64,000 bases of DNA. Source: Oscillospiraceae bacterium. Its GTDB lineage: Bacteria; Bacillota; Clostridia; Oscillospirales; Oscillospiraceae. Position 1 is the stretch's first letter. Each line of letters begins with the position of its first letter. The position numbers were made by a program, and so were the translations under genes. The notes below the pieces were generated by a model. It had not been told where the DNA came from and did not search any database. It saw only the letters and a list, made by a program, of their open reading frames with translations. This document shows positions 23,871 to 31,190 of the stretch, one piece after another. Location: the NCBI GenBank assembly GCA_024697625.1, contig JAILFJ010000113.1, forward strand, positions 1 through 64,000, in the 5' to 3' direction.

Positions 23871-23899
23871 AGTGTATCCCCTTTTCAGGAGTTTGTCAA
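23871..23899 (-). promoter_or_regulatory. Promoter of the minus-strand sulfoquinovose operon
   Basis: On the minus strand TTGACA and TACACT are separated by exactly 17 bases. The predicted leader is about 170 bases long and carries the elements at 23791-23805 and 23841-23853. This promoter is back to back with the one at 23952-23980. Together with the operators it accounts for the 358-base gap between the divergent operons. Confidence 0.7.
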
Positions 23900-23951
23900 G
23901 TGGTATTTCGGATTTTTTCATATTTTCTTTCATTTCTTTCTAAAATAGGAC

Positions 23952-23980
23952 TTGACAGTTTGCCTTTGTGAGTCTATGAT
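23952..23980 (+). promoter_or_regulatory. Promoter of the isomerase / sulfoquinovosidase operon
   Basis: TTGACA, 17 bases, TATGAT: near-consensus. Transcription would start near 23987. The element TTAAACAATT follows at 23992-24001, and its reverse complement recurs at 27493-27502 downstream of the tctC promoter. Confidence 0.75.
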
Positions 23981-24049
23981 ACTTCACAGCGTTAAACAAT
24001 TCCTTCTGTCGTCAGTGATCCATTACTATTTTTAAGTGAGGTTTTGACT

Positions 24050-25387
24050 ATGAGTTTCTGTTCCGTGTATATCCCGGTAGGTGTTCCCACCTATCACCTC
24101 GAAACCGCTCAGGATCAGTTCGAGCGTTCCTGCAGCATGCTGAAAAGTGTGGATGCGGATTTTGTCTGTCCGGACGAGATGCTTCTGACTCTCGACAAGC
24201 TGAGAGCCTTCCTGGACGGTCTGCAGCCCGACCTGATCGTTTTCCAGAATCTGACCTTTGCCAATGCCGCCTATATGTCTGAGGTACTGCGTCGTTTTGA
24301 CTGCCCGGTACTGCTCTGGACACTGCGCGAGCCCGTGATTGACGGCGGACGTCTCCGTCTCAACTCTCTGACGGGTGCCTACTCCGCTGCAAACGCCCTG
24401 CGTGCCTTTGACTATCATCCTTTCCGCTACTGCTTCGGCGCTCCGGAGGAAGAGTCTGTCGTCTCTGCCGTGAAGGCCTCCGTCGCGGCCGCGAAGGTGA
24501 AGAAAGCCATGCGTTCCCTCACCATGTCCGCCATTGGCCATACGCCTCAGGGCTTCGGCTTCGGGCGGGCGCTGGACGCGGAACTTATGAGCATCTTTGG
24601 CGTCGAGCTGGAATCTATTGAGGCCAGAGAACTGATCGATATGGCGAAGTCCTACACGGATGAAGAGTGCGCTTCTTATCTGAAGGAGAGCGAGCAGGTC
24701 ACCTGCGGTCTGGACCGCACTCCTGAAAAGAACCGCCTTGACCATGCCCGTCTGCTGAAGGCCTATTCCGACTACGTCGAGACCCACCACATCGGTGCGC
24801 TGGCTTCCCGCTGCTGGCCGGACTTCTTCACTTCCTTCGGCACACCGGTCTGCACCGTGCTCAGCATGCTGAATGACAAGGGCATCGCCGCCGCCTGTGA
24901 AGCGGACATCTACGGCGCCCTCTCCATGTGGATCGGTATGCAGCTCTCGGGCGAACCGGTATTCTTTGGCGACCCCGTAGCTCTGGATGAGAATGAGAGC
25001 ACCGTCACCTACTGGCACTGCGGCGCTGCCGCCTGCAGTCTCGCAAGGCACGACACCGGCGCTGTCGTCGGCGTACACCCGAACCGCAAGATCGGACCGG
25101 CAATGGATTTTGGCTGCGAGGCATTCCCCGAAGCCACGGTGTTCCGCATCGGGCGTGAACCTGACGGCAGCTTCCGCTTCTTCCTCACCGAAGGTGAAGT
25201 TCTGGACAAGCCGAAGCAGTTTATCGGCACCTCCATTGTCGTCAGAACGGAGACCAACAGCCGCGAGGTCGTGGAACAGAGCATTCAGGACGGCTTTGAG
25301 CCGCACTTTGTCGTGATCCGCGGACGGCACGCAAAGGCACTGGAGGCGCTGGCCGATATGTTCGGTTTCGAGGTCTGCCGGTATTGA
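24050..25387 (+). CDS. L-fucose/arabinose isomerase family protein, candidate sulfoquinovose isomerase
   Basis: A 445-residue member of the FucI/AraA-type sugar isomerase superfamily (COG2407 style). The substrate and metal region is near the C-terminus: a Glu in ACEADIYG (about residue 285), an Asp in FFGDPVALDE (about 308) and a His in YWHCGAAAC (about 323), matching the Glu-Asp-His ligand set. It should convert aldose to ketose with a divalent metal ion. Being fused translationally to a sulfoquinovosidase gene (TGATG overlap), the expected reaction is sulfoquinovose to 6-deoxy-6-sulfofructose. Isomerases of this family do that in the Firmicutes transaldolase pathway. The ATG at 24050 has GAGG 8 bases upstream. 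Confidence 0.83.
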   Translation: MSFCSVYIPVGVPTYHLETAQDQFERSCSMLKSVDADFVCPDEMLLTLDKLRAFLDGLQPDLIVFQNLTFANAAYMSEVLRRFDCPVLLWTLREPVIDGGRLRLNSLTGAYSAANALRAFDYHPFRYCFGAPEEESVVSAVKASVAAAKVKKAMRSLTMSAIGHTPQGFGFGRALDAELMSIFGVELESIEARELIDMAKSYTDEECASYLKESEQVTCGLDRTPEKNRLDHARLLKAYSDYVETHHIGALASRCWPDFFTSFGTPVCTVLSMLNDKGIAAACEADIYGALSMWIGMQLSGEPVFFGDPVALDENESTVTYWHCGAAACSLARHDTGAVVGVHPNRKIGPAMDFGCEAFPEATVFRIGREPDGSFRFFLTEGEVLDKPKQFIGTSIVVRTETNSREVVEQSIQDGFEPHFVVIRGRHAKALEALADMFGFEVCRY

Positions 25388-27396
25388 TGCCCATGGAACT
25401 GATTACAGAACCTCAGGGCTGGTGCCTGGAACGTCACGGAGATGTGCTTCTGCGCGACAGCTCAGCCTTTCCTATGCTTTTTGTCGGCTGTGGCGAGGAA
25501 CGGGTCGATATGTACCGCGGCAACTTCAGCATCGAGGATTACGTCACAGAGAGACGTGCCCTGTCCCTCACCTCTCTTCATAAAGACCCGGATGGATTCA
25601 CTGCGGAATACGGCAGTGACCTGACGCTCCGGCTGACACTGGAGGGCGACTGTGCCGTGCTCTCCTTCACCGCCAGAAATCCCGCCATCAACCGTTTCTG
25701 GCTTCGGCTCCCGGCGGAAAAAGACGAAGTCTGCTGGGGCTGCGGTGAGCAGATGTCTTATTTCAATCTCCGCGGGCGTCATTTCCCGCTGTGGACCTCC
25801 GAGCCCGGCGTAGGCCGCGACAAAACAACCTATGTGACATGGCGCTCCGATGTCGAGAACCGTGCCGGTGGGGACTATTACAACACCAATTTCCCCCAGC
25901 CGACCTTTGTATCCAGCCGGCACTATTATCTGCATGCCGACTGCACTGCTTATGCGGATTTTGATTTCCGCCATTCTGATTTCCATGAGCTTCAGTTCTG
26001 GGCCGTCCCCGATTCTGTCCGGATCGAGGCAGCCGACAGTTTTCTCGCCCTGCTTGAGAAAGAGAGCGCCTTTTTCGGTCGTCAGCCGGAGCTCCCGGAC
26101 TGGGTTTACAACGGTCTGATCGTCGGTCTTCAGGGCGGCACCGAGCGGGCGCTCAGCCTCCTGCAGGAGAGCATGGAGCACGGGATCAGAGTCTCCGGCC
26201 TCTGGTGTCAGGACTGGTGCGGCAAGCGCGTGACCTCTTTCGGCAAGCGTCTGCAGTGGGACTGGCACTTCCATCCGGAGATGTATCCCTCGCTCCCTGA
26301 TACGATCTCTGAGCTTCATTCGCGTGGGATCCGTTTTCTCGGCTACATCAACCCCTATCTCGTGGAAGGCGGAGAACTCTATCGCGAAGGACTGGAAAAG
26401 AACGTTTTCGCCAGAAAATCCGATGGAAGCGTCTATCTCGTCGACTTCGGCGAGTTCAGCTGCGGCGTCATCGACCTCACCGATCCGGAGGCCTACGCCT
26501 GGTTCAGAGACCGGGTCATCCGCGAATGCAGCCTGGATATCGGCATTGACGGCTGGATGGCGGATTTCGGTGAGTATCTGCCTACGGATGATATCATTCT
26601 GCACAGCGGCAGGTCACCGATGCTCGAGCACAATCACTGGCCGGCTCTCTGGGCAAAATGCAACTATGACGCAGTGCGTAACGCCGGGAAGCTTGGGGAC
26701 GCAGTTTACTTCATGCGGGCCGGCGGCACCGGCAGCCAGAAATACTGCACCCTGCTCTGGGCCGGCGACCAGAGTGTGGACTTTTCGCGTCACGACGGTC
26801 TCTGCACCGTCATCTGCGCAGCTCTGAGCGCCGGGATGTGCGGCTGCGGACTCAGCCACAGTGACATCGGCGGCTATACCAGTCTGTTCGACAACACCCG
26901 TACGAAGGAGGTCTTTCTCCGCTGGGCCGAGATGGCCGCCTTCACACCGGTAATGCGCAGTCACGAAGGCAACCGGCCCGACACCAATTTTCAGTTCTAT
27001 GACGATGCGGACTGCATGGACCGTCTCGCCCGCCTGACTGACATCTACTGTACACTCTCTCCCCTGCTGAAGAGGCTGGTGCATGAGAACGCCGTCTCCG
27101 GTATTCCCGTCCAGCGCGCGCTCTTTCTGCATAATGAAGACGACCCCAGAAGCTACACGGAGCAGTTCGAATACCTCCTCGGTCCTGACGTCCTTGTGGC
27201 GCCGGTCTGGCAGGCGGACAGAAGCGACTGGAACGTCTATCTTCCGGAGGGTGACTGGATCCACCTTTGGAACGGTGAACACTATACGAAAGGCGAACAC
27301 TGTGTCCCCGCGCCGCTGGGCTGGACCCCGGTCTTTTTCCGCAGCGGCTCTGAATGGACCGGTCTGATGGAAGAGCTCCGCTCACGTTTTGCCTGA
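25387..27396 (+). CDS. yihQ: Glycoside hydrolase family 31 sulfoquinovosidase (YihQ-like)
   Basis: A 669-residue GH31 enzyme that releases sulfoquinovose from sulfoquinovosyl glycerol or sulfolipid. The N-terminal beta domain contains GCGEQMSYFNLRG and PLWTSEPGVGR. The barrel holds nucleophile Asp393 in GWMADFGEYLP and acid/base Asp461 in WAGDQ. All five residues that define sulfoquinovosidases in E. coli YihQ (Gln262, Gln288, Arg301, Trp304, Tyr508) have counterparts here: Gln249 in LQGGTE, Gln275 in CQDW, Arg288 and Trp291 in SFGKRLQW, and Tyr497 in DIGGYT. No signal peptide is seen, so it acts in the cytoplasm on imported glycosides. The symbol is by homology to E. coli yihQ. Its start codon overlaps the isomerase stop by one base. 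Confidence 0.93.
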   Translation: MPMELITEPQGWCLERHGDVLLRDSSAFPMLFVGCGEERVDMYRGNFSIEDYVTERRALSLTSLHKDPDGFTAEYGSDLTLRLTLEGDCAVLSFTARNPAINRFWLRLPAEKDEVCWGCGEQMSYFNLRGRHFPLWTSEPGVGRDKTTYVTWRSDVENRAGGDYYNTNFPQPTFVSSRHYYLHADCTAYADFDFRHSDFHELQFWAVPDSVRIEAADSFLALLEKESAFFGRQPELPDWVYNGLIVGLQGGTERALSLLQESMEHGIRVSGLWCQDWCGKRVTSFGKRLQWDWHFHPEMYPSLPDTISELHSRGIRFLGYINPYLVEGGELYREGLEKNVFARKSDGSVYLVDFGEFSCGVIDLTDPEAYAWFRDRVIRECSLDIGIDGWMADFGEYLPTDDIILHSGRSPMLEHNHWPALWAKCNYDAVRNAGKLGDAVYFMRAGGTGSQKYCTLLWAGDQSVDFSRHDGLCTVICAALSAGMCGCGLSHSDIGGYTSLFDNTRTKEVFLRWAEMAAFTPVMRSHEGNRPDTNFQFYDDADCMDRLARLTDIYCTLSPLLKRLVHENAVSGIPVQRALFLHNEDDPRSYTEQFEYLLGPDVLVAPVWQADRSDWNVYLPEGDWIHLWNGEHYTKGEHCVPAPLGWTPVFFRSGSEWTGLMEELRSRFA

Positions 27397-27454
27397 CGCC
27401 ATTTTCCGTCACATTGCACAAATGGTGCCGTTTTCTTTAGGGCATTTCACACAA

Positions 27455-27483
27455 TTGACAAACAGATTATACGAGAGTAGAAT
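27455..27483 (+). promoter_or_regulatory. Promoter of the tctCBA transporter operon
   Basis: TTGACA, 17 bases, TAGAAT. Predicted start is near 27490, giving a leader of about 130 bases that contains the AT-rich repeats at 27493-27502 and 27511-27538. These elements fill most of the gap after the GH31 gene. Confidence 0.7.
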
Positions 27484-27510
27484 AAACACGTAAATTGTTT
27501 AAGGCTGTTT

Positions 27511-27538
27511 ATTAATTAATTGTTTTGATTAATTAATC
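27511..27538. promoter_or_regulatory. Paired ATTAATTAAT operator-like repeats upstream of tctC
   Basis: ATTAATTAAT occurs twice, separated by TGTTTTG. Each copy is self-complementary, so the element is both a direct and an inverted repeat; the right half extends to the 12-base palindrome GATTAATTAATC (27527-27538). It lies about +21 to +48 from the predicted start, a position suited to repression. Confidence 0.5.
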
Positions 27539-27619
27539 CCCCGTTATTCTGTGATTCCGGCATGCTCCGCCTCAAACGGGGTGCGCCTGATCAAATAATC
27601 ATCTTTTAGGAGGAAACCA

Positions 27620-28648
27620 ATGAAAACCCTGAAGCGTATTCTCCCCCTCGCACTGGCTGTTCTGATGCTCGCCACCCTGATGGTTGGTAACTTCACCGCA
27701 GCCGCCGCCGGCGAGACCGTCAAGATCATCTGCCCCTACGGTGCAGGCGGTATTGCCGACCTGGTCGGCCGTAAGTTTGCCGAGGTTGCGAACAATGTTC
27801 AGTCTGATTACAACTTTGTCGTTGAGAACCTGACCGGCGGCGACGGCTTCGCGGCCAACACCTTCTTCTCCGAAGAAGATCCTATGACCAAAGATCTGCT
27901 GGTTCTCGGTTACGGTGCCTGCTATCGCCATGACGGCGGCAAGAAGTACGGCACGGAAGAAGTCGACTTTGACATCGACAAGAACGTCCCCTTCTGCACC
28001 ATTGACGACCGTACCTGGATCCTCTATGCCAAGCCCGGCACGACTCTTGCCGACGTTCTTGAGCTCGCCCGCGGCGGTGTCGTGAAGATGTCCGGCGGCA
28101 ACCCCCTGTCCGATCCTCATCTGGCTCTCGGCATCCTTGTCAATGCTGAAGGCGGCAAGGTCATGGTCGTTCCCTATGACGGCGGCGCCGAGCAGAAGAA
28201 GGGTCTGACCGACGGCGAAGTCGATGTCTTTGTCGGTGGTACCCTCGCCGGTGCCAGCGATGTGGAAGCGGGCAACATCGTCCCCATCCTTGCCTTCTCT
28301 GATCATCCCTTTGAGGGCTTTGTAGGCCCCGACGGTCCCATCACCGTTCCCTGTGTTGCCGGTGAGGGCAAGGCTCCCGAGCTGAATCCTGATAATGACT
28401 ACACCGCATGCATCCTACCCGCCGGCGGCGGTCTGGCCACCCACGAGGGCTGCGACCCCGCATTCCGCGAGGCCATGATCGAGATCGCCAAGAAAGTCTG
28501 GGCTGAGGACGACTACGCCGGCTGGATCACCTCCGACGCGGTTCTGCTCAACAACTTCCAGCTTTACGGTGACGATGTCGTTGATTTCTATGTCAACACC
28601 GCCCGTGTAAAGGGTCTCGCTGCATACGACATCCTGGTCGGCGGCTGA
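27620..28648 (+). CDS. tctC: Tripartite tricarboxylate transporter substrate-binding protein (TctC family)
   Basis: A 342-residue extracytoplasmic binding protein of the TctC/Bug family. The signal peptide (about residues 1-30, KRILPLALAVLMLATLMVG then AAAAG) has no lipobox Cys. The mature part has VKIICPYGAGGIADLVGR at its start, as in TctC proteins (xPxxPGGxxDxxxR), and VVPYDGGAEQKKGL in the second lobe. TTT transporters import carboxylates and some sulfonates. Next to sulfoquinovosidase the probable ligand is sulfoquinovose or its glyceryl glycoside. AGGAGG precedes the ATG. A strong terminator follows the gene, which should make the binding protein more abundant than the membrane subunits. 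Confidence 0.88.
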   Translation: MKTLKRILPLALAVLMLATLMVGNFTAAAAGETVKIICPYGAGGIADLVGRKFAEVANNVQSDYNFVVENLTGGDGFAANTFFSEEDPMTKDLLVLGYGACYRHDGGKKYGTEEVDFDIDKNVPFCTIDDRTWILYAKPGTTLADVLELARGGVVKMSGGNPLSDPHLALGILVNAEGGKVMVVPYDGGAEQKKGLTDGEVDVFVGGTLAGASDVEAGNIVPILAFSDHPFEGFVGPDGPITVPCVAGEGKAPELNPDNDYTACILPAGGGLATHEGCDPAFREAMIEIAKKVWAEDDYAGWITSDAVLLNNFQLYGDDVVDFYVNTARVKGLAAYDILVGG

Positions 28649-28685
28649 TCTTCGTTATAATCGCTGTATCACAACAGCTCACGCA

Positions 28686-28721
28686 GGCTGATGGGCTGAA
28701 AAGCCCATCAGCCTCTTTTTT
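28686..28721 (+). terminator. Strong intrinsic terminator between tctC and tctB
   Basis: The perfect 12-base stem GGCTGATGGGCT/AGCCCATCAGCC with a GAAA loop is followed by TCTTTTTT. Partial read-through would give excess binding protein over TctBA. Confidence 0.85.
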
Positions 28722-28778
28722 GTCAAGACGCTGATAAGAGCACGTCAATCCATCTTGGAAAAGAGAGAAAGGATTCCC

Positions 28779-29246
28779 ATGAAATTCAAAATCAGAACCA
28801 ATCTGGTCTCGGGTATAATAATGGGCCTGTTCAGCGGCTTCATGCTGATTGTCATGCCGAAGCAGGTGCGCGTGCCCGCTTATGACTCCGGTGCGCCCAG
28901 TCCTCGCATCATCCCCGGCATATGCCTGGTTGTGATTCTGCTCTGTTCGATCATTCTGATTATTCAGAGCCTTGTTTTCAAAAAAGAAAAATATGTTGTT
29001 TTCGATTGGGAAAATGAAAAACCCGCCATCCTGCTGATTGCCCTGATGTGCCTTTATGTTTTCCTGATCATCAAAATCGGTTTCATTCTGGCTTCCGCTA
29101 TCATATTCATCATCGTTCTGTTCTACTGCGGAGAGCGAAAGCCCTTTATCTACATCTTTACCATTGCCCTGGCGGTCGGGATTTATTTCCTGTTCTCCCG
29201 CGTGTTCCATGTCTCACTGCCTGCCGGTCCGTTCTTTGGAGGTTAA
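28779..29246 (+). CDS. tctB: Tripartite tricarboxylate transporter small membrane subunit (TctB family)
   Basis: A 155-residue integral membrane protein with four hydrophobic helices, the size and topology of TctB, the small subunit of TTT transporters. GAPSPRIIPGI near residue 40 matches the family pattern (SPxxxP). The start at 28779 has GAAAGGA upstream; a TTG 24 bases earlier is less likely. tctA follows after 6 bases. Confidence 0.85.
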   Translation: MKFKIRTNLVSGIIMGLFSGFMLIVMPKQVRVPAYDSGAPSPRIIPGICLVVILLCSIILIIQSLVFKKEKYVVFDWENEKPAILLIALMCLYVFLIIKIGFILASAIIFIIVLFYCGERKPFIYIFTIALAVGIYFLFSRVFHVSLPAGPFFGG

Positions 29247-29252
29247 AGGCTT

Positions 29253-30929
29253 ATGGATTTTGCTATGATTGCCCAGGCTGCTGCGCAGACCTTTACTCTA
29301 TACAATATCGCCCTGATCTTCGGCGGCCTTCTCATCGGAATGGTGATTGGCTGTATCCCGGGACTCAGCGTCACCCTCGGTATCATCCTGATGCTGCCCC
29401 TGACCTATGGTATGTCTGACCCTGCCTCCGCCATCATCCTGATGCTGGCGGTCTATGTCGGCGGCATGTACGGCGGTTCCATCTCCGCCATCACGCTGAA
29501 CACGCCGGGTACCAACTCTGCGATAGCCACCACCTTTGACGGCTACCCCCTCGCACGGAAGGGCAAGGTCAAGAAGGCTCTTGACGTGTCTCTTTTCGCC
29601 TCCACCTTCGGCGGTCTTTTTTCCGCACTCCTGCTGCTGCTCTGCGCCCAGCTTATAACCAAAGCTGTTTCGAAGTTCACATCGGTTGAGTATTTCGCCC
29701 TGGGCATCATGGGTATTTCCCTGATCGCCGGCGTCTCCGGTGAGAGCCTCCCGAAGGCTCTGATCTCCGGCATGATGGGACTGCTGATGGCCTGCATTGG
29801 CATGGATACCGTCACCGGTGTCAGCCGGTATTCCTTCGGCTCCAGCATTCTTCGTTACGGCATTGATATTCTTCCTGCCATGATTGCGCTGATCGCACTG
29901 ATGCAGGTGGTCGACAAGCTCCGTGAGTTCAAGCTTTCCGGCGGAAAGATCAAGGATGCCAACAAGATCGATCACGATGGTATGAGCGGCAAGGAGACAA
30001 AACGGATTTTACCCGCCTGTCTGAAATCCTCCGCCATTGCCTCAATCCTCGGTGCCATGCCGGGTGTCGGCGGCGGTGTAGCCCAGTTCATGTGCTACAA
30101 TGAGGTTCGCCGTTCGTCCAAGCATCCTGAGGAATTTGGCAAGGGCTGCCTGGAAGGGATCGCAGCTGCCGAGTCCTCCAACAACGCAGTCGTCGGCTCC
30201 GCAATGATCCCATTGCTGACTCTCGGTATTCCCGGTGACGGCGTTACAGCGCTGCTCCTCGGCGCCTTCATGCTGCATGGCATCACCCCGGGTCCCACGA
30301 TGTTCACCAAGCAGGGTGTCATGGCCTACACCATCATCCTCGGCTGTCTGGTCGCGAATATCTTCCTCTATCCCATCGGCAAAGCACTGACCCGTGCCGT
30401 GGCAAAAGTCATTCAGGTACGTTACACCTATCTTGCCTGCGCCATCATCATGTTCTGTTTTGCCGGTGCTTTCGCCGCTTCCGGGCACTACAAGGAGCTG
30501 ATCCTCACAGCTTCCATCCTGATACTCAGCTACATTCTTACGCTCCTGGATATTGACAACACTCCGCTGCTGCTCGGTATGATTCTTGAGCCGATCATGG
30601 AGAAGTACTTTGTGTCCGCCTCCATGGCTTATGACCGGGATTATACGATCTTCGTGCGCCGCCCCATCTCTCTCGTCATTCTCATCATTACCGTCGTTAT
30701 GGTCTTCTCCATGATGCGCGTTAACCGCCGTGTCAACAGGCTCAATGCCGAGCAGGAGGCCGCCATGGCTGCGGAGCATGCCCAGATGGGCGGTGAAGTC
30801 GACGCCACGCTGGCTCAGGCCCGTGTTGCTTCGGATCCGGACAGCTCGGCAACCGAATCGTATGCCGATGCTGTTTTCGAGAAGGAGCATATCAAGGTTC
30901 CCCCCGAAAAATCAGCAGATAACGACTGA
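29253..30929 (+). CDS. tctA: Tripartite tricarboxylate transporter large permease (TctA family)
   Basis: A 558-residue permease with about 12 helices. Family motifs are GMVIGCIPGLSVTLG near the N-terminus, MYGGSISAITLNTPGT, and the second-half repeat IPLLTLGIPGDGVTALLLGAF. It forms the ion-coupled channel of the TTT system with TctB and the TctC binding protein. The C-terminal 60 residues are a hydrophilic Ala/Glu-rich tail (AEQEAAMAAEHAQ) longer than in typical TctA. A terminator follows at 31030-31059. Confidence 0.9.
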   Translation: MDFAMIAQAAAQTFTLYNIALIFGGLLIGMVIGCIPGLSVTLGIILMLPLTYGMSDPASAIILMLAVYVGGMYGGSISAITLNTPGTNSAIATTFDGYPLARKGKVKKALDVSLFASTFGGLFSALLLLLCAQLITKAVSKFTSVEYFALGIMGISLIAGVSGESLPKALISGMMGLLMACIGMDTVTGVSRYSFGSSILRYGIDILPAMIALIALMQVVDKLREFKLSGGKIKDANKIDHDGMSGKETKRILPACLKSSAIASILGAMPGVGGGVAQFMCYNEVRRSSKHPEEFGKGCLEGIAAAESSNNAVVGSAMIPLLTLGIPGDGVTALLLGAFMLHGITPGPTMFTKQGVMAYTIILGCLVANIFLYPIGKALTRAVAKVIQVRYTYLACAIIMFCFAGAFAASGHYKELILTASILILSYILTLLDIDNTPLLLGMILEPIMEKYFVSASMAYDRDYTIFVRRPISLVILIITVVMVFSMMRVNRRVNRLNAEQEAAMAAEHAQMGGEVDATLAQARVASDPDSSATESYADAVFEKEHIKVPPEKSADND

Positions 30930-31029
30930 TCATACATCCGGTCACTCCGGTCAGCTCTCCTGCGGGATTGAATCTCGGAAAGGATCCTTTTTTACCGGTT
31001 GGTAAAGGCGTTGTCTCAGAATAGCTAAA

Positions 31030-31059
31030 GGCGGCTGGTCGCAATCAGCCGCCCTTTTT
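31030..31059 (+). terminator. Intrinsic terminator downstream of tctA
   Basis: GGCGGCTG and CAGCCGCC form a perfect 8-base stem followed by CTTTTT. It closes the plus-strand sulfoquinovose operon. Confidence 0.8.
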
Positions 31060-31114
31060 GAATATGGAACCTTGAGCTGTTGCCGGCTCAGGCGCTTTAC
31101 CTGCCTTCAGAAGA

Positions 31115-31153
31115 GACGCTGGGGACTGATACGTTCTGTAAGTCCCCGGCGTC
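31115..31153 (-). terminator. Hairpin downstream of the flavoprotein gene
   Basis: GACGCTGGGGACT and AGTCCCCGGCGTC pair over 13 bases with one G-T pair and a 13-base loop, 38 bases after the end of the convergent flavoprotein gene. It lacks a T-run, so its role as terminator is provisional. Confidence 0.45.
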
Positions 31154-31190
31154 CGGTGTATTATGCTTAGTTTTGATGCTTTGTGCTGCT

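Noticed and set aside
23692..24049. Catabolite-responsive (cre) element in the divergent promoter region
   Set aside because: No sequence close to the CcpA consensus was found; AACGAACGC-like strings lack the needed symmetry.
24032..25330. Minus-strand reading frame opposite the fucose-isomerase-like gene
   Set aside because: No recognised motifs; the plus strand has the promoter, ribosome binding site and family residues.
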